From: a virus
IMG/VR virus record: IMGVR_UViG_3300004097_003605
Location: 1 to 64,000 of that record
Reading direction: 5' to 3' (one strand)
Length of the DNA stretch: 64,000 nt
Below are positions 8,622 to 16,934 of this stretch, piece by piece (the stretch's first letter is position 1; the number at the start of each line of letters is the position of its first letter). The notes under the pieces were generated by a model. That model saw only the letters and a list, made by a program, of their open reading frames with translations, searched no databases and was not told the origin of the DNA. Position numbers and translations under genes: made by a program.

Positions 8622-9501
8622 CGTCGAACGCTGGCTGTCGCCGTCACCAGCATGGATGAATGGAACTCGAGTTCTGGCAGCGGCGCAGCCGGCGCGTTCG
8701 CTGCCCTGTCCGCACTGCGCCGGAATCGGACGTGTTGCGCCGCTTGCGAAGTCACTGCTGCTGATGTGCCCCGAGTGCGGTCCGACGGGCATTGAGGCGT
8801 CGAGTCTCCAGCGATGGGACATCGACGTTCCCGCACTGCTCGCGCTTCTCAACAGCACAATAAACCTTCGCGGTCCAGCGACTGAACTTGTGACTGGCCG
8901 ACTCTGGCGATGGGGAACAGCCACGTGGAATGGCAGGTCGCGAGAGACCATGTTCGCCCGCAACTGGAAGGGACACGAGGCCAACATTCTCAATGAGATG
9001 GATCGCCGCCCGGCAGCTGTGGTCGTCGTTCCGACTGAAGCATCGGTTCGTCACTGGCCGTTTGCAGGATCGAAAGTCGTGGTCGCGCTGGAAAGCGTTC
9101 TTCTCGAAACCAGCGATGGCCTCGAGTTCGATGCTGATCAGATCGCTGGCCGGTTTGAGGATGCGTCTGCGGACGAGCGATCTCGTCGGACTGCTCCAAA
9201 GAAACGTGGTGGCCGAGCCGCGAAGATCGAAAAGCTGGTTCACGAAATGCAGCGGCATCTCAATGCCGCGCGGAATCACGCTGCCGATACTCGGGAACGA
9301 ACGGGTTCGCCTCGTCTGCTTCCACGACCTACGCAGGCCGAGTTGGCACACATGACAGGACTCAGCGAATCCGATGTCAGCCGCTGCCTGAAGGACGACA
9401 GCGCGGACGTTCTTCGCGTGCTCTGGGAAACAGCTGCTGATCTCAACGCCCTCGTATCGTGGAGCGGGGCCATTCGACCGCCGGTGGAAGTAGAGGACTA
9501 A
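8554..9501 (+). CDS. Zinc-ribbon protein with C-terminal HTH-like region
   Basis: This 315-residue protein overlaps the preceding gene by 68 bases (GTG start; an ATG 39 bases further in is an alternative). Residues about 51-70 form a zinc ribbon (CPHC and CPEC pairs). A lysine- and arginine-rich linker lies at about 210-230, and residues 265-300 (PTQAELAHMTGLSESDVSRCL) read as a helix-turn-helix. A DNA-binding regulator of early phage transcription is plausible. The family is not one I can name. Confidence 0.75.
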   Translation: MTSSLSRVLQTLEMEPARLSSTDVERWLSPSPAWMNGTRVLAAAQPARSLPCPHCAGIGRVAPLAKSLLLMCPECGPTGIEASSLQRWDIDVPALLALLNSTINLRGPATELVTGRLWRWGTATWNGRSRETMFARNWKGHEANILNEMDRRPAAVVVVPTEASVRHWPFAGSKVVVALESVLLETSDGLEFDADQIAGRFEDASADERSRRTAPKKRGGRAAKIEKLVHEMQRHLNAARNHAADTRERTGSPRLLPRPTQAELAHMTGLSESDVSRCLKDDSADVLRVLWETAADLNALVSWSGAIRPPVEVED

Positions 9502-9503
9502 AC

Positions 9504-9542
9504 GTTGCACTTGCAGTTGTCGCGTTTTCGTGCAACTGCAAG
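9504..9542. repeat. Inverted repeat after the zinc-ribbon gene
   Basis: CTTGCAGTTG (9510-9519) pairs with CAACTGCAAG (9533-9542), and the alternative arms GTTGCAC (9504-9510) and GTGCAAC (9530-9536) overlap it, so two competing stems are possible. There is no T tract. It starts just after the upstream stop codon, so it may be an operator, an attenuator or an RNA-stabilising structure. Confidence 0.55.
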
Positions 9543-9621
9543 ACGTGAAATCTCAAGACGGAAGTCTCAGCTGGGACACGCGTTGCGTCACCCGGCTGAT
9601 TTTCTTTTCGCGTTTCGTGCC

Positions 9622-9659
9622 AGCCCCCCGGGGGCTGTCGTCGTGCACTGGGCACGACG
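9622..9659 (+). other. Two tandem hairpins in the leader of the sigma-factor gene
   Basis: AGCCCCC/GGGGGCT (9622-9636) is followed by CGTCGTGC/GCACGACG (9639-9646 with 9652-9659, five-base loop), 27 bases before the sigma-factor start. With the inverted repeat just upstream, the 185-base gap is mostly structured. It could control the sigma factor at the RNA level; no known riboswitch is recognised. Confidence 0.5.
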
Positions 9660-9686
9660 GGAGTTCCACCCCGACGGAGTCACGAA

Positions 9687-10295
9687 ATGCTGCAGATCAC
9701 TGACAATTCCACCGACCAACAAAGCCAGCCCCGCATTCCCGACAACTTCTCAACGTCGGTCGTTCGTCGCGCCGCCCGGCGCATGGTCGGGCGAGCCGGG
9801 TTCCAGTCCCATGACCGGGACGACATCGAACAGGAACTCTGGCTCAAGTTGCTACGCCATGCCGAGTCCTTTGACCCGAAGCGTGCCCACTGGCATGTCT
9901 TTGTGACGACGGTCGTCAATCGCTACGCAGCGAACCTGCTGCGCGACCAGCGCGCTCTCAAACGCGACCGTGACCGGCTGGATTCGCTGCATGGCAAAGT
10001 GCGGGTCTCGGGCGAGGCACCGGTTGAACTCGGTGACTGTCTCGACACCACGGAAAAGAACCGCCATCGCGGACAGGTACCGCGTGATCAACTCGAGCAG
10101 GAATCGCTGGCCGTTGATGTCGCCTCACTGCTTGAAACGCTCAACCACGACGACCGCGACCTGGCCAGGCGATTGAGCGAAACGTCGATCTCTCAGGCGG
10201 CGCGCGAATTGGGAGTCCCACGGACAACGCTCAATGACGCAGTTCGGCGACTGCGCCAGCGCTTCGAAGACGCAGCACTCCGAGACTGGCTTTGA
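9687..10295 (+). CDS. Phage-encoded ECF-like sigma factor
   Basis: This is a 202-residue sigma70-family protein with only regions 2 and 4. Region 2 (residues about 30-95) contains the DDIEQELWLKLLRH core-binding helix and the promoter-melting helix around HWHVFVTTVVNRYAANLLRD. Region 4 (about 150-195) has the helix-turn-helix ISQAARELGVPRTTLNDAVRRL. It would redirect host RNA polymerase to phage promoters. The gene is followed at once by copy 2 of the 34-base element, which also stands before the recombination and structural operons, so that element is its best candidate promoter. No anti-sigma gene is next to it. Confidence 0.85.
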   Translation: MLQITDNSTDQQSQPRIPDNFSTSVVRRAARRMVGRAGFQSHDRDDIEQELWLKLLRHAESFDPKRAHWHVFVTTVVNRYAANLLRDQRALKRDRDRLDSLHGKVRVSGEAPVELGDCLDTTEKNRHRGQVPRDQLEQESLAVDVASLLETLNHDDRDLARRLSETSISQAARELGVPRTTLNDAVRRLRQRFEDAALRDWL

Positions 10296-10304
10296 GAATC
10301 ACTT

Positions 10305-10338
10305 CGTCACCTCGCGTCCGAACCGGGTAGGTCTACAG
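10305..10338 (+). promoter_or_regulatory. Repeated 34-base phage control element, copy 2
   Basis: CGTCACCTCGC, six variable bases, then the invariant core ACCGGGTAGGTCTACAG; GTAG follows the core as in copy 3. It ends 36 bases before the first gene of the replication operon and lies between that gene and the sigma-factor stop codon. Confidence 0.82.
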
Positions 10339-10374
10339 GTAGAGACGAAACAAACCCCGCCGAGGAACACCTGG

Positions 10375-10698
10375 ATGCACAGCGCTGCCCGACGCTTCGT
10401 CTTCGCAGACGAAGTCCCCTTCGAGGATGTGGAAGCGAGCCTGCTGCTCGCGATCTGGGCTACGGAAAGCCTGCATGGCAGTGAACGCGTCCGCATGGAC
10501 GCGGGGCATTTTCTCGACAAGGACGCTCGCACCGTCGTCGTCGCGGCCGACACCGATGTCGGTCGCGACCTGTGCAAGGTGTTCCTCGGCTTTCTTCGTC
10601 GTGAGTTCGGCGAAGACGCCTTTCGAATTGAACGCAACAACCAACCCAATCCACGTCATTCAATCAACGAAAGGACTGCAACTACATGTCACTCATGA
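10375..10698 (+). CDS. Unknown 107-residue protein leading the replication operon
   Basis: The ATG follows a GAGG ribosome site and is the first start after element copy 2. The protein is acidic and mixed alpha/beta (ARRFVFADEVPFEDVEASL, then RTVVVAADTDVG), without zinc or membrane motifs. It overlaps the next gene by 13 bases. The position in front of recombination genes suggests a recombination or replication accessory role. I cannot name the family. Confidence 0.7.
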   Translation: MHSAARRFVFADEVPFEDVEASLLLAIWATESLHGSERVRMDAGHFLDKDARTVVVAADTDVGRDLCKVFLGFLRREFGEDAFRIERNNQPNPRHSINERTATTCHS

Positions 10699-11471
10699 AG
10701 CAGATTCAGAAGGGGCGGCAACCCATGCCGCCACGACTGGCGGTGTACGGCACAGAGGGCATCGGGAAGAGCACGTTTGCGGCGCAGGCTCCGAAACCCG
10801 TCTTCATCCAAACTGAAGACGGACTCGCGGAGATCGACTGTGACCGCTTCCCGCTTTCCACCACTTTCGAAGACGTCGAGACGGCATTGGCCGAGCTCGC
10901 AATGGAGCAGCACCACTACCAGACGGTCGTGATTGATTCATTGGATTGGCTGGAGCGTCTGATCTGGGACGACCTTTGCCAGCAGTACAACGTCTCATCG
11001 ATCGAGAAGGTCGATGGCGGCTATGCCAAGGGCTACACGCACGCCGTGTCTCTCTGGCGCAAAGTGCTGGACGCCTTGAACGGACTTCGAACCGAACGCG
11101 GCATGGTCGTGATCTGCATTGCTCATGCGAAGGTCGAGAAGTTCGAAGACCCGGAAACCGCCGCTTACGACCGCTATTCGCCTCGGTTGCACAAGCACGC
11201 CAGCGCACTCGTCAACGAATGGTCGGACGCCGTGCTGTTCGCCACGCGGAAGTTCCGCACTCAGACGGAAGATGCTGGCTTCGGTCGCAAACGGTCGATC
11301 GCGAAGGAAATCGGTAACGCCGGCGGCGAACGCATTCTGCGCTGCGTTGGCGGACCGTCATGCATCGCGAAGAACCGCTACGGCATCGACGAAGAGATTG
11401 ATCTCTCTTGGACGGCTTTCATCAACGCACTCTCATCAACCAAACCATCAACAGGAGAAAACAATGGCTGA
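10686..11471 (+). CDS. Sak4-like RecA-fold ATPase (phage recombination)
   Basis: This 261-residue ATP-binding protein has Walker A GTEGIGKST (residues about 17-25), a Walker B-like strand TVVIDSLDWLE (about 80-90) and a third strand ending VICIAHAKVEKFEDP. The pattern matches the AAA_24/Sak4 family of small RecA-like phage recombinases, which work with a single-strand binding protein. The next gene encodes such a candidate (DUF669) and the one after it a RusA resolvase, so the three form a compact recombination cassette. The start has an AAAGGA ribosome site. Confidence 0.85.
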   Translation: MSLMKQIQKGRQPMPPRLAVYGTEGIGKSTFAAQAPKPVFIQTEDGLAEIDCDRFPLSTTFEDVETALAELAMEQHHYQTVVIDSLDWLERLIWDDLCQQYNVSSIEKVDGGYAKGYTHAVSLWRKVLDALNGLRTERGMVVICIAHAKVEKFEDPETAAYDRYSPRLHKHASALVNEWSDAVLFATRKFRTQTEDAGFGRKRSIAKEIGNAGGERILRCVGGPSCIAKNRYGIDEEIDLSWTAFINALSSTKPSTGENNG

Positions 11472-11922
11472 CCTGCAGGGATTCGACGCGAACGAAGTGG
11501 AACCAACATCAGACTTCGAAGCGATTCCAGCCGGCAAGTACGTGGCTGTCATCACTGAGTCGGAAAAGAAACCGACAAAGGCTGGCACAGGCCAGTATTT
11601 GCAACTGACGTTTCAGATCATCGAGGGACCTCACAGCAATCGGATTCTGTGGGCTCGCCTGAATCTGGATAACCCGAACGCGACGGCCGTCGCCATCGCG
11701 AAGGCGGAACTGTCGGCTGTGTGTCGAGCCGTCGGTGTCATGGCTCCGAAGGACTCGGTGGAACTTCACAACCTGCCACTCGTGATCCACGTACGCTGCC
11801 GACGGCGTGACGACACGGGTGACATTACGAATGAGATCCGCGGCTACTCCCGGAAAGAGTCTCCGCCGGTCGCTGCGGCCGCGGCGACATCAGTCAGGAC
11901 GCCTCCGTGGAGCCGTGCCTGA
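11464..11922 (+). CDS. DUF669-like protein, probable single-strand DNA binding partner
   Basis: This is a 152-residue protein with the DUF669 pattern: FEAIPAGKYVAVITESE near the N-terminus, then GTGQYLQLTFQIIEGPHSNRIL-type strands and LNLDNPNA. DUF669 proteins are usually found next to Sak4-type phage recombinases and are thought to bind single-stranded DNA. The start overlaps the Sak4-like gene by eight bases and follows an AGGAGA ribosome site. The C-terminal tail is Ala-, Pro- and Ser-rich. Confidence 0.82.
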   Translation: MADLQGFDANEVEPTSDFEAIPAGKYVAVITESEKKPTKAGTGQYLQLTFQIIEGPHSNRILWARLNLDNPNATAVAIAKAELSAVCRAVGVMAPKDSVELHNLPLVIHVRCRRRDDTGDITNEIRGYSRKESPPVAAAAATSVRTPPWSRA

Positions 11923-12353
11923 TGGTGGAACTGGAGTTGCCGTGGCCACCGTCGATTAACCACTACTGGCGTCGGGTCGGAGCACGAACGCTGATCAGCC
12001 GCGAGGGTCGCCGGTTCCGGGAAACCGTACTGGCGATTCTCGCGGAGACGTCGATTGTGCCACTCACGGAAGAACTCGAAATGCTGATCGTGGCCTCACC
12101 GCCTGATCGTCGGCGGCGTGACATCGACAACATCGCGAAAGCACTCCTGGATGCACTTCAGCACGGTGGCGTCTACATCGACGACAGCCAGATCGTCGAC
12201 CTGAGAATCAAGAAAGCCGATCCCATCAAAAGCGGCAGAACTCTCGTGCAGATCTTTGAACTGACTGGCGACGGTCATTCGAACGATTGCGCGGCGAGAA
12301 ACTCGGCGGGAGTCAGGATCGGGCATTCTCCGGAGGTTGGAAAGTGCCCCTGA
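11922..12353 (+). CDS. rusA: RusA-family Holliday junction resolvase
   Basis: This is a 143-residue protein. The N-terminus LPWPPSINHYWR and the acidic motif DRRRRDIDNIAKALLDAL (Asp67, Asp69) followed by DDSQI (Asp87-Asp88) are the RusA signature; these aspartates bind the metal that cleaves four-way junctions. It acts as a dimer and would resolve recombination intermediates before packaging. The ATG overlaps the DUF669 stop codon; a GTG 15 bases upstream is less likely. The last 79 bases overlap the 3' end of the convergent PIN-toxin gene, so the C-terminal tail may have been replaced when that pair arrived. Confidence 0.9.
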   Translation: MVELELPWPPSINHYWRRVGARTLISREGRRFRETVLAILAETSIVPLTEELEMLIVASPPDRRRRDIDNIAKALLDALQHGGVYIDDSQIVDLRIKKADPIKSGRTLVQIFELTGDGHSNDCAARNSAGVRIGHSPEVGKCP

Positions 12354-12700
12354 TTGCGAGTTACCAGACAGTCGGCATTCGCCTGAACGGCACTCTGATA
12401 TTGAACCGCGTCTTCAAAGTCCCGGAACTTTGCGTCTATCGCGAGTTGGATGGTGCTGGCGTTGCAGGCAACCGGCGTGAAAGCATCGCGGAGCAGACCG
12501 AGCGCCCGTCGAGCCGTCCTGAGATCGGTCAGTCGCCGAACGATGTAAAAGATGTTCGTGAAACTGAGGACCGATATCTGGCCAGTCACCGACTGCTGCT
12601 CGGCCAGCGTCCAGATCGCCGCCGAGTCGTCGTAGAACGGTTCCCGATCTGCCAGCACGTCGATCAGAACGTTGGTGTCAAGGAAAACCTTCATGGTCAC
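12275..12700 (-). CDS. PIN-domain toxin (VapC-like)
   Basis: This is a 141-residue PIN domain RNase. The motif VFLDTNVLIDVL carries the first catalytic Asp. FRDFEDAVQYQSA and ADCLVTRN supply the remaining acidic residues at about 95-115. Such toxins cleave specific RNAs when released from the antitoxin. The start overlaps the antitoxin stop (ATGA). The gene runs against the surrounding phage operon and overlaps rusA, which points to a separately acquired cassette. Whether it stabilises the prophage or acts in superinfection defence cannot be told. Confidence 0.88.
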   Translation of the reverse strand: MTMKVFLDTNVLIDVLADREPFYDDSAAIWTLAEQQSVTGQISVLSFTNIFYIVRRLTDLRTARRALGLLRDAFTPVACNASTIQLAIDAKFRDFEDAVQYQSAVQANADCLVTRNQGHFPTSGECPILTPAEFLAAQSFE

Positions 12701-12942
12701 AAGCCGTGCTTTTCTGCCAGAGCGTCTTCCAGCACATCGCGCTCTGACTGTCCTTCAGGAAGCTGGATGATCCCCGTTGCACGACGGGTCAATCGCCCGA
12801 TCCGAGGCCGTTCGCGATCACGCTGCGACAGCAACTGGACGAAGCGCGAGAACATGGCTGACACACTTGTGCCCTGGCTCTTCGCCAGGCGATGTGCCTC
12901 GGAAATGACTTCAGGATCAGCGCTGAGCGTGAGTTTTTTCAT
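12697..12942 (-). CDS. Antitoxin of the PIN toxin pair (DUF6364-like)
   Basis: This is an 81-residue protein. The N-terminus MKKLTLSADPEVISEAHRLAKSQGTSVSAMF is a strand plus two helices in the ribbon-helix-helix pattern typical of DUF6364/VapB antitoxins. The acidic C-terminus (SERDVLEDALAEKHGL) would wrap the toxin. It is the first gene of the pair and is preceded by two copies of a TACGTA palindrome that it probably binds to repress its own operon. Confidence 0.82.
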   Translation of the reverse strand: MKKLTLSADPEVISEAHRLAKSQGTSVSAMFSRFVQLLSQRDRERPRIGRLTRRATGIIQLPEGQSERDVLEDALAEKHGL

Positions 12943-12956
12943 TAGAGCTGCCTCGT

Positions 12957-12985
12957 TACGTATTGGGGGCGATAAATCGTACGTA
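12957..12985 (-). promoter_or_regulatory. Putative toxin-antitoxin operator (two TACGTA palindromes)
   Basis: TACGTA occurs at 12957-12962 and 12980-12985, within TTACGTAT and GTACGTAT, 15 to 43 bases upstream of the antitoxin start. A pair of palindromes spaced 23 bases apart is a common layout for ribbon-helix-helix autoregulation. The same short gap must also serve the divergent helicase gene. Confidence 0.5.
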
Positions 12986-13035
12986 TCAGTCAGGTGGCGG
13001 GCAAGACCGACTTCTCGAAATCAGGAGCCGGTGAA

Positions 13036-14688
13036 ATGCTGACTCTTCGCGCTTATCAGGAAGCTGCCCGGGCAGCGGTCTACGAGCACCTTCGATCGCG
13101 GGACGATAACCCGTGCGTCGTGATTCCCACAGGCGGTGGCAAGACACCCGTCATCGCTTCGATCTGCCACGACGCTGTGACGCTCTGGCAGGGGCGGGTT
13201 TTGATTCTTGCACACGTGAAGGAACTGCTTGAGCAGGCTGCTGACAAACTGCGAGTCGTTTCGCCGGAACTTGAGTTCGGCATCTACTCGGCCGGGCTCA
13301 ATCGGCGGGATACGGGCAGCGGCGTCATCGTCGCCGGCATTCAGAGCGTTCATCGCCGGGCCCGGGAACTTGGGGCGTTCGACCTCATCATGATTGACGA
13401 GGCGCACATGCTGCCGCCTGAAGGCGAAGGCATGTATCGGCAGTTCCTGAGCAATGCACAGGATGAGAATCCCAACGTCAGGCTCATCGGGTTCACAGCG
13501 ACGCCGTTCCGAATGAAGGACGGCCCGATCTGCACACCGGACCATTTTCTTACTCACGTCTGCTACGAAGTCGGGGTGCGGGAACTGATCCGGGACGGTT
13601 ACCTCTCACCATTGACCGCAAAGGCCGGCCGGGAACAGGCCGACACGGATGCCCTGCATGTCCGGGCTGGCGAATTCGTCGCCGGCGAAGTCGAAGCGCT
13701 AATGGACACCGAAGTGCTTGTCGAGTCGGCCTGCACCGAGATCATTGAAACCACGCGGGATCGCCGTGCCGTTCTGATCTTCGCGTCGGGCGTCCAGCAC
13801 GGTGAGCACGTTACGTCGGTCATCGAGCGGCATGGTTTCGAATGCGGGTTCATCAGCGGCCAAAGCTCGACGTCAGAACGCGACGCGACGCTCAAGCGAT
13901 TCCGAGACGGCGGTCTGAAGTACCTGGCCAACGTCAATGTGCTGACGACCGGCTTCGACGCCACGCACATCGACTGCGTCGCACTGCTCCGGCCGACGCT
14001 CTCGCCGGGCCTCTACTACCAGATGGTCGGTAGGGGGTTCCGCTGCCATCCGGGGAAGCAGAACTGCCTCGTTCTGGATTTTGGTGGCAACGTGCTCCGT
14101 CATGGACCGGTGGACGCGATTCAGATTTCAGAGGCCGCAGAAACACTCGGTGAAGCCCCGGCAAAGATGTGTCCGGAATGCCGGTCGCTGATCGCCGCAG
14201 GCTACAGCGTATGTCCCGAATGTGGATTCGAGTTCCCGCCGCCTGATCGTCAGAAGCACGAAGCGAAGGCCAGTCAGACCGGAGTGCTGTCAGGCGAAGC
14301 AACCGACGTCCGATACGACGTGCTCGACGTCCGCTACAGCGTCCATCTGAAACGCGATGCCGATGAAGGCACGCCACGAACGATGCGCGTCGAGTACCGA
14401 CTGGGTCTCGATCACTGGCAGTCTGAGTGGGTCTGCTTCGAGCATACCGGATACGCCCGGTGGAAAGCGGAGCAGTGGTGGAAACGCCGCTCGCCGGACC
14501 ATGTACCCGAAACAGCACAGGACGCAGTCGACATCGCCAACGCCGGCGGCGTCGCCCTGGCGGAAACGATCACGGTGTGCAGTGTTGCTGGTGAGAAGTA
14601 CGACCGAATCATCGCATACGAACTGGGTGAACTGCCGGAGCCCGTCATTCATCAACCGAGTTTCGATGATGACGAGGTGCCCTTCTGA
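13036..14688 (+). CDS. SF2 DEAH-box helicase
   Basis: This 550-residue helicase probably opens the phage origin or remodels recombination intermediates. Motif Q/I: LRAYQEAARAAVYEHL then PTGGGKT (residues 31-37). Motif II: MIDEAHM (near 120). Motif III: GFTATPFRM. The second RecA domain has NVLTTGFDATHIDCVALLRP and QMVGRGFR (motifs V and VI). A zinc ribbon (CPEC, then CPECGF) lies at about 378-400, followed by a beta-rich C-terminal domain of the kind found in phage helicases. The chosen ATG has an AGGAG site nine bases upstream; a GTG 42 bases earlier is possible. Confidence 0.9.
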   Translation: MLTLRAYQEAARAAVYEHLRSRDDNPCVVIPTGGGKTPVIASICHDAVTLWQGRVLILAHVKELLEQAADKLRVVSPELEFGIYSAGLNRRDTGSGVIVAGIQSVHRRARELGAFDLIMIDEAHMLPPEGEGMYRQFLSNAQDENPNVRLIGFTATPFRMKDGPICTPDHFLTHVCYEVGVRELIRDGYLSPLTAKAGREQADTDALHVRAGEFVAGEVEALMDTEVLVESACTEIIETTRDRRAVLIFASGVQHGEHVTSVIERHGFECGFISGQSSTSERDATLKRFRDGGLKYLANVNVLTTGFDATHIDCVALLRPTLSPGLYYQMVGRGFRCHPGKQNCLVLDFGGNVLRHGPVDAIQISEAAETLGEAPAKMCPECRSLIAAGYSVCPECGFEFPPPDRQKHEAKASQTGVLSGEATDVRYDVLDVRYSVHLKRDADEGTPRTMRVEYRLGLDHWQSEWVCFEHTGYARWKAEQWWKRRSPDHVPETAQDAVDIANAGGVALAETITVCSVAGEKYDRIIAYELGELPEPVIHQPSFDDDEVPF

Positions 14689-14690
14689 AC

Positions 14691-16682
14691 GTGCAACGGA
14701 CTGCACTCTGGACGGCTGCTTTGGAGTATTCACAACGGGGATACGCCGTCTTCCCCTGCGCACCCGGAACTAAAGCTCCGCTCACGAAGCACGGAAATCG
14801 TGACGCGACGCTGGACGCCTCGCAGATCGATGAATGGTGGTCTCAACGCCCGAATGCCAACATCGGTCTGGCGACGCAGGGGCTGATCGTCATCGACGTC
14901 GACACCGGCAGCACGTGGCTCACCGAGGTTGAGGGTCGAACTGATGAACTGGGGACGGCACCATTGTCGCTGACCGCCAACGGCGGCCAACAGTACATAT
15001 TTCGACAGCCTGCGGAAACGCACTGGCGAAACACGGCCGGCCGTCTTGCTGATCGAGTCGATACGCGTGGCGACGGCGGTTACATCGTCGTACCGCCATC
15101 GATCCTGCAGGGCGGTCGTCGCTATCGCTGGGATGAGGATCGGGAACTCGACCTGCCATTCGACCAGTTGCCGGAACCGCCTCACTGGTTGTGTCGCCAA
15201 CTCGACGCGCTTGCCACCGAAACAAAATCAAACGGCCGGAACGAGCCAACCCGTTCGCCGTCCACGTCGCCCACGGTTGCCCGTGTCGCAACCGGTTCGA
15301 TCTCGGCGAACGCAATACCGTCAGGCCAACGGAACGCCACTCTGGCGAGACTTGCGGGCACGATGCGTCGTGTCGGGATGTCCCGCAGCGAAATCCTGGC
15401 AGCACTCGATCGGGCGAATTCGGAACGCTGTTCACCACCACTCAAATCGGGCGAGGTTGATCGCATTGCAGACAGCGTTGGCCGCTACGAACCCGATCAG
15501 ATCGCCGTTGCCCTGGTTGAGAATCACTGGGATCAGATGCGGGAGAGCGATTCCGGCCCCCGTTTCACGGGGATCACGTCGGCGGAACTCGACGCCAACG
15601 AGTACAACCTGGAATACCTGATTCCGGGACTTCTGGTTCGCGGTCAGCCTGGCGTGATTGCCGGCCCGAAGAAAACGCTCAAGACGAACATCAGTGTCGA
15701 CCTGGCCATCTCGCTCGGTCAGTGCGAACCGTTCCTCGGTGCGCACCCCGTCGCGACCGCGTGCCGCGTCGGCCTGATGAGCGGTGAATCCGGAGCCGCG
15801 ACGATTCAGGAAACTGCACGGCGGATCGCTACATCCAAAGGCCTGCGGCTGGCCGAGTGTGACAACGTCATCTGGTCGTTCGAGGTACCGCAACTCGGGC
15901 AGGCCGAGCAGATTCGGGCACTCAAGGCTTTTATAGAAACGCATCGACTCGATGTTCTCATTCTCGATCCAACGTATCTCATGATGCTTGGCCTTGGTGA
16001 GAACGCCGGCAATCTTTTCATTGTTGGGTCGTATCTGAAGTCGCTTGGTGAACTGGCTCAGGAAACAGGATGCACGCCGCTGCTGTGCCATCACCTGAAG
16101 AAGGGCATCGCTGAGCCGTACGAACCGGCAGAGCTCGACAACATCGCGTGGGCGGGATTTCAGGAGTTCGTACGGCAATGGCTGCTGCTCAATCGTCGCG
16201 TGCGCTACGACCCGGATCTGGGTGGTCACCACGAACTCTGGATGTCTGCCGGTGGCAGTGCCGGCCACAGCGGGCTCTGGGGGATCGACGTCGATGAAGG
16301 CACGCGTCAGGACTCGGACGGGCGTCGGTGGGATGTCCAGATGATGACCGCCGCCGAAGCATACGCGGCTCGTGATGAAGCCTCAGAGACCGTCACTCGC
16401 CGGCGTCGCGAACGTCGTGATGCCGCGCGGGTCGATCAGGATCAGCAGACGATCATCGACGTCCTGCCACGCTTCTCTGACGGCGAAACGGCGCGAGCGA
16501 TCCGGGAAGCCACCGGTCTCAGCACACGCCGGTTCAACCCGGCGATCAACGAACTCGTTTCGAACAGGGTTGTGAGCGAATGCGAAATCACCAAGTCGAA
16601 CGGTCAGAAGTACTCGGGTTATCGACTCGAAAACGTCACTGGGACGACTGGGACAGACCGGGACACAAACGCGGTCCAGTGA
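14691..16682 (+). CDS. Primase-polymerase fused to RepA-like AAA ATPase
   Basis: This is a 663-residue replication protein. Residues about 10-170 form a bifunctional prim-pol domain: GYAVFPCAPGTKAPLT, WWSQRPNANIGLAT, the catalytic acidic motif VIDVDTG (near 67-72) and later RGDGGYIVVPPS. Residues about 205-250 look like the PriCT-type domain. The RecA/RepA-like ATPase starts near 300 with a degenerate Walker A (GPKKTLKTN, near 325) and Walker B VLILDPTYLMM. The C-terminal 60 residues are a winged helix (ETARAIREATGLSTRRFNPAINEL). It should prime and start phage DNA replication with the helicase encoded just upstream. GTG start, two bases after the helicase stop. Confidence 0.9.
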   Translation: MQRTALWTAALEYSQRGYAVFPCAPGTKAPLTKHGNRDATLDASQIDEWWSQRPNANIGLATQGLIVIDVDTGSTWLTEVEGRTDELGTAPLSLTANGGQQYIFRQPAETHWRNTAGRLADRVDTRGDGGYIVVPPSILQGGRRYRWDEDRELDLPFDQLPEPPHWLCRQLDALATETKSNGRNEPTRSPSTSPTVARVATGSISANAIPSGQRNATLARLAGTMRRVGMSRSEILAALDRANSERCSPPLKSGEVDRIADSVGRYEPDQIAVALVENHWDQMRESDSGPRFTGITSAELDANEYNLEYLIPGLLVRGQPGVIAGPKKTLKTNISVDLAISLGQCEPFLGAHPVATACRVGLMSGESGAATIQETARRIATSKGLRLAECDNVIWSFEVPQLGQAEQIRALKAFIETHRLDVLILDPTYLMMLGLGENAGNLFIVGSYLKSLGELAQETGCTPLLCHHLKKGIAEPYEPAELDNIAWAGFQEFVRQWLLLNRRVRYDPDLGGHHELWMSAGGSAGHSGLWGIDVDEGTRQDSDGRRWDVQMMTAAEAYAARDEASETVTRRRRERRDAARVDQDQQTIIDVLPRFSDGETARAIREATGLSTRRFNPAINELVSNRVVSECEITKSNGQKYSGYRLENVTGTTGTDRDTNAVQ

Positions 16683-16688
16683 CCGGAA

Positions 16689-16735
16689 CACACAGTGGGA
16701 CACACCCCTATAAGGGGGTGTCCCCACTGTGTGTG
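16689..16735 (+). other. Long imperfect hairpin after the primase gene
   Basis: CACACAGTGGGACACACCCCTA is mirrored, with small bulges, by TAAGGGGGTGTCCCCACTGTGTG, giving a stem of about 20 pairs with a tiny loop. No T tract follows. It starts seven bases after the stop codon, so a processing or transcription-stop signal is likely. The remaining 200 bases to the methyltransferase gene show no supported gene or copy of the 34-base element. Confidence 0.6.
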
Positions 16736-16934
16736 CGATGGCCCGGTGGAGCACTGGTCGATTTGTCCCAGTGGCACAGTGCCGGCTGCTCAGGCATGGA
16801 CGCGGTCAGGCGGAGCCAACCCCATGCGATTAGGTACTTCCGAACGATGCGAACAGAAACATCCACGCGGGAACAGCAGCGCTATTGAGGACAGTTTGTT
16901 TTGTGTGTCCGAAGTCTGAACGGAGTCAGAAATC

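Noticed and set aside
15432-16268. 278-codon open frame on the minus strand
   Set aside because: It is antisense to the primase-ATPase gene and has no motif or ribosome site of its own.
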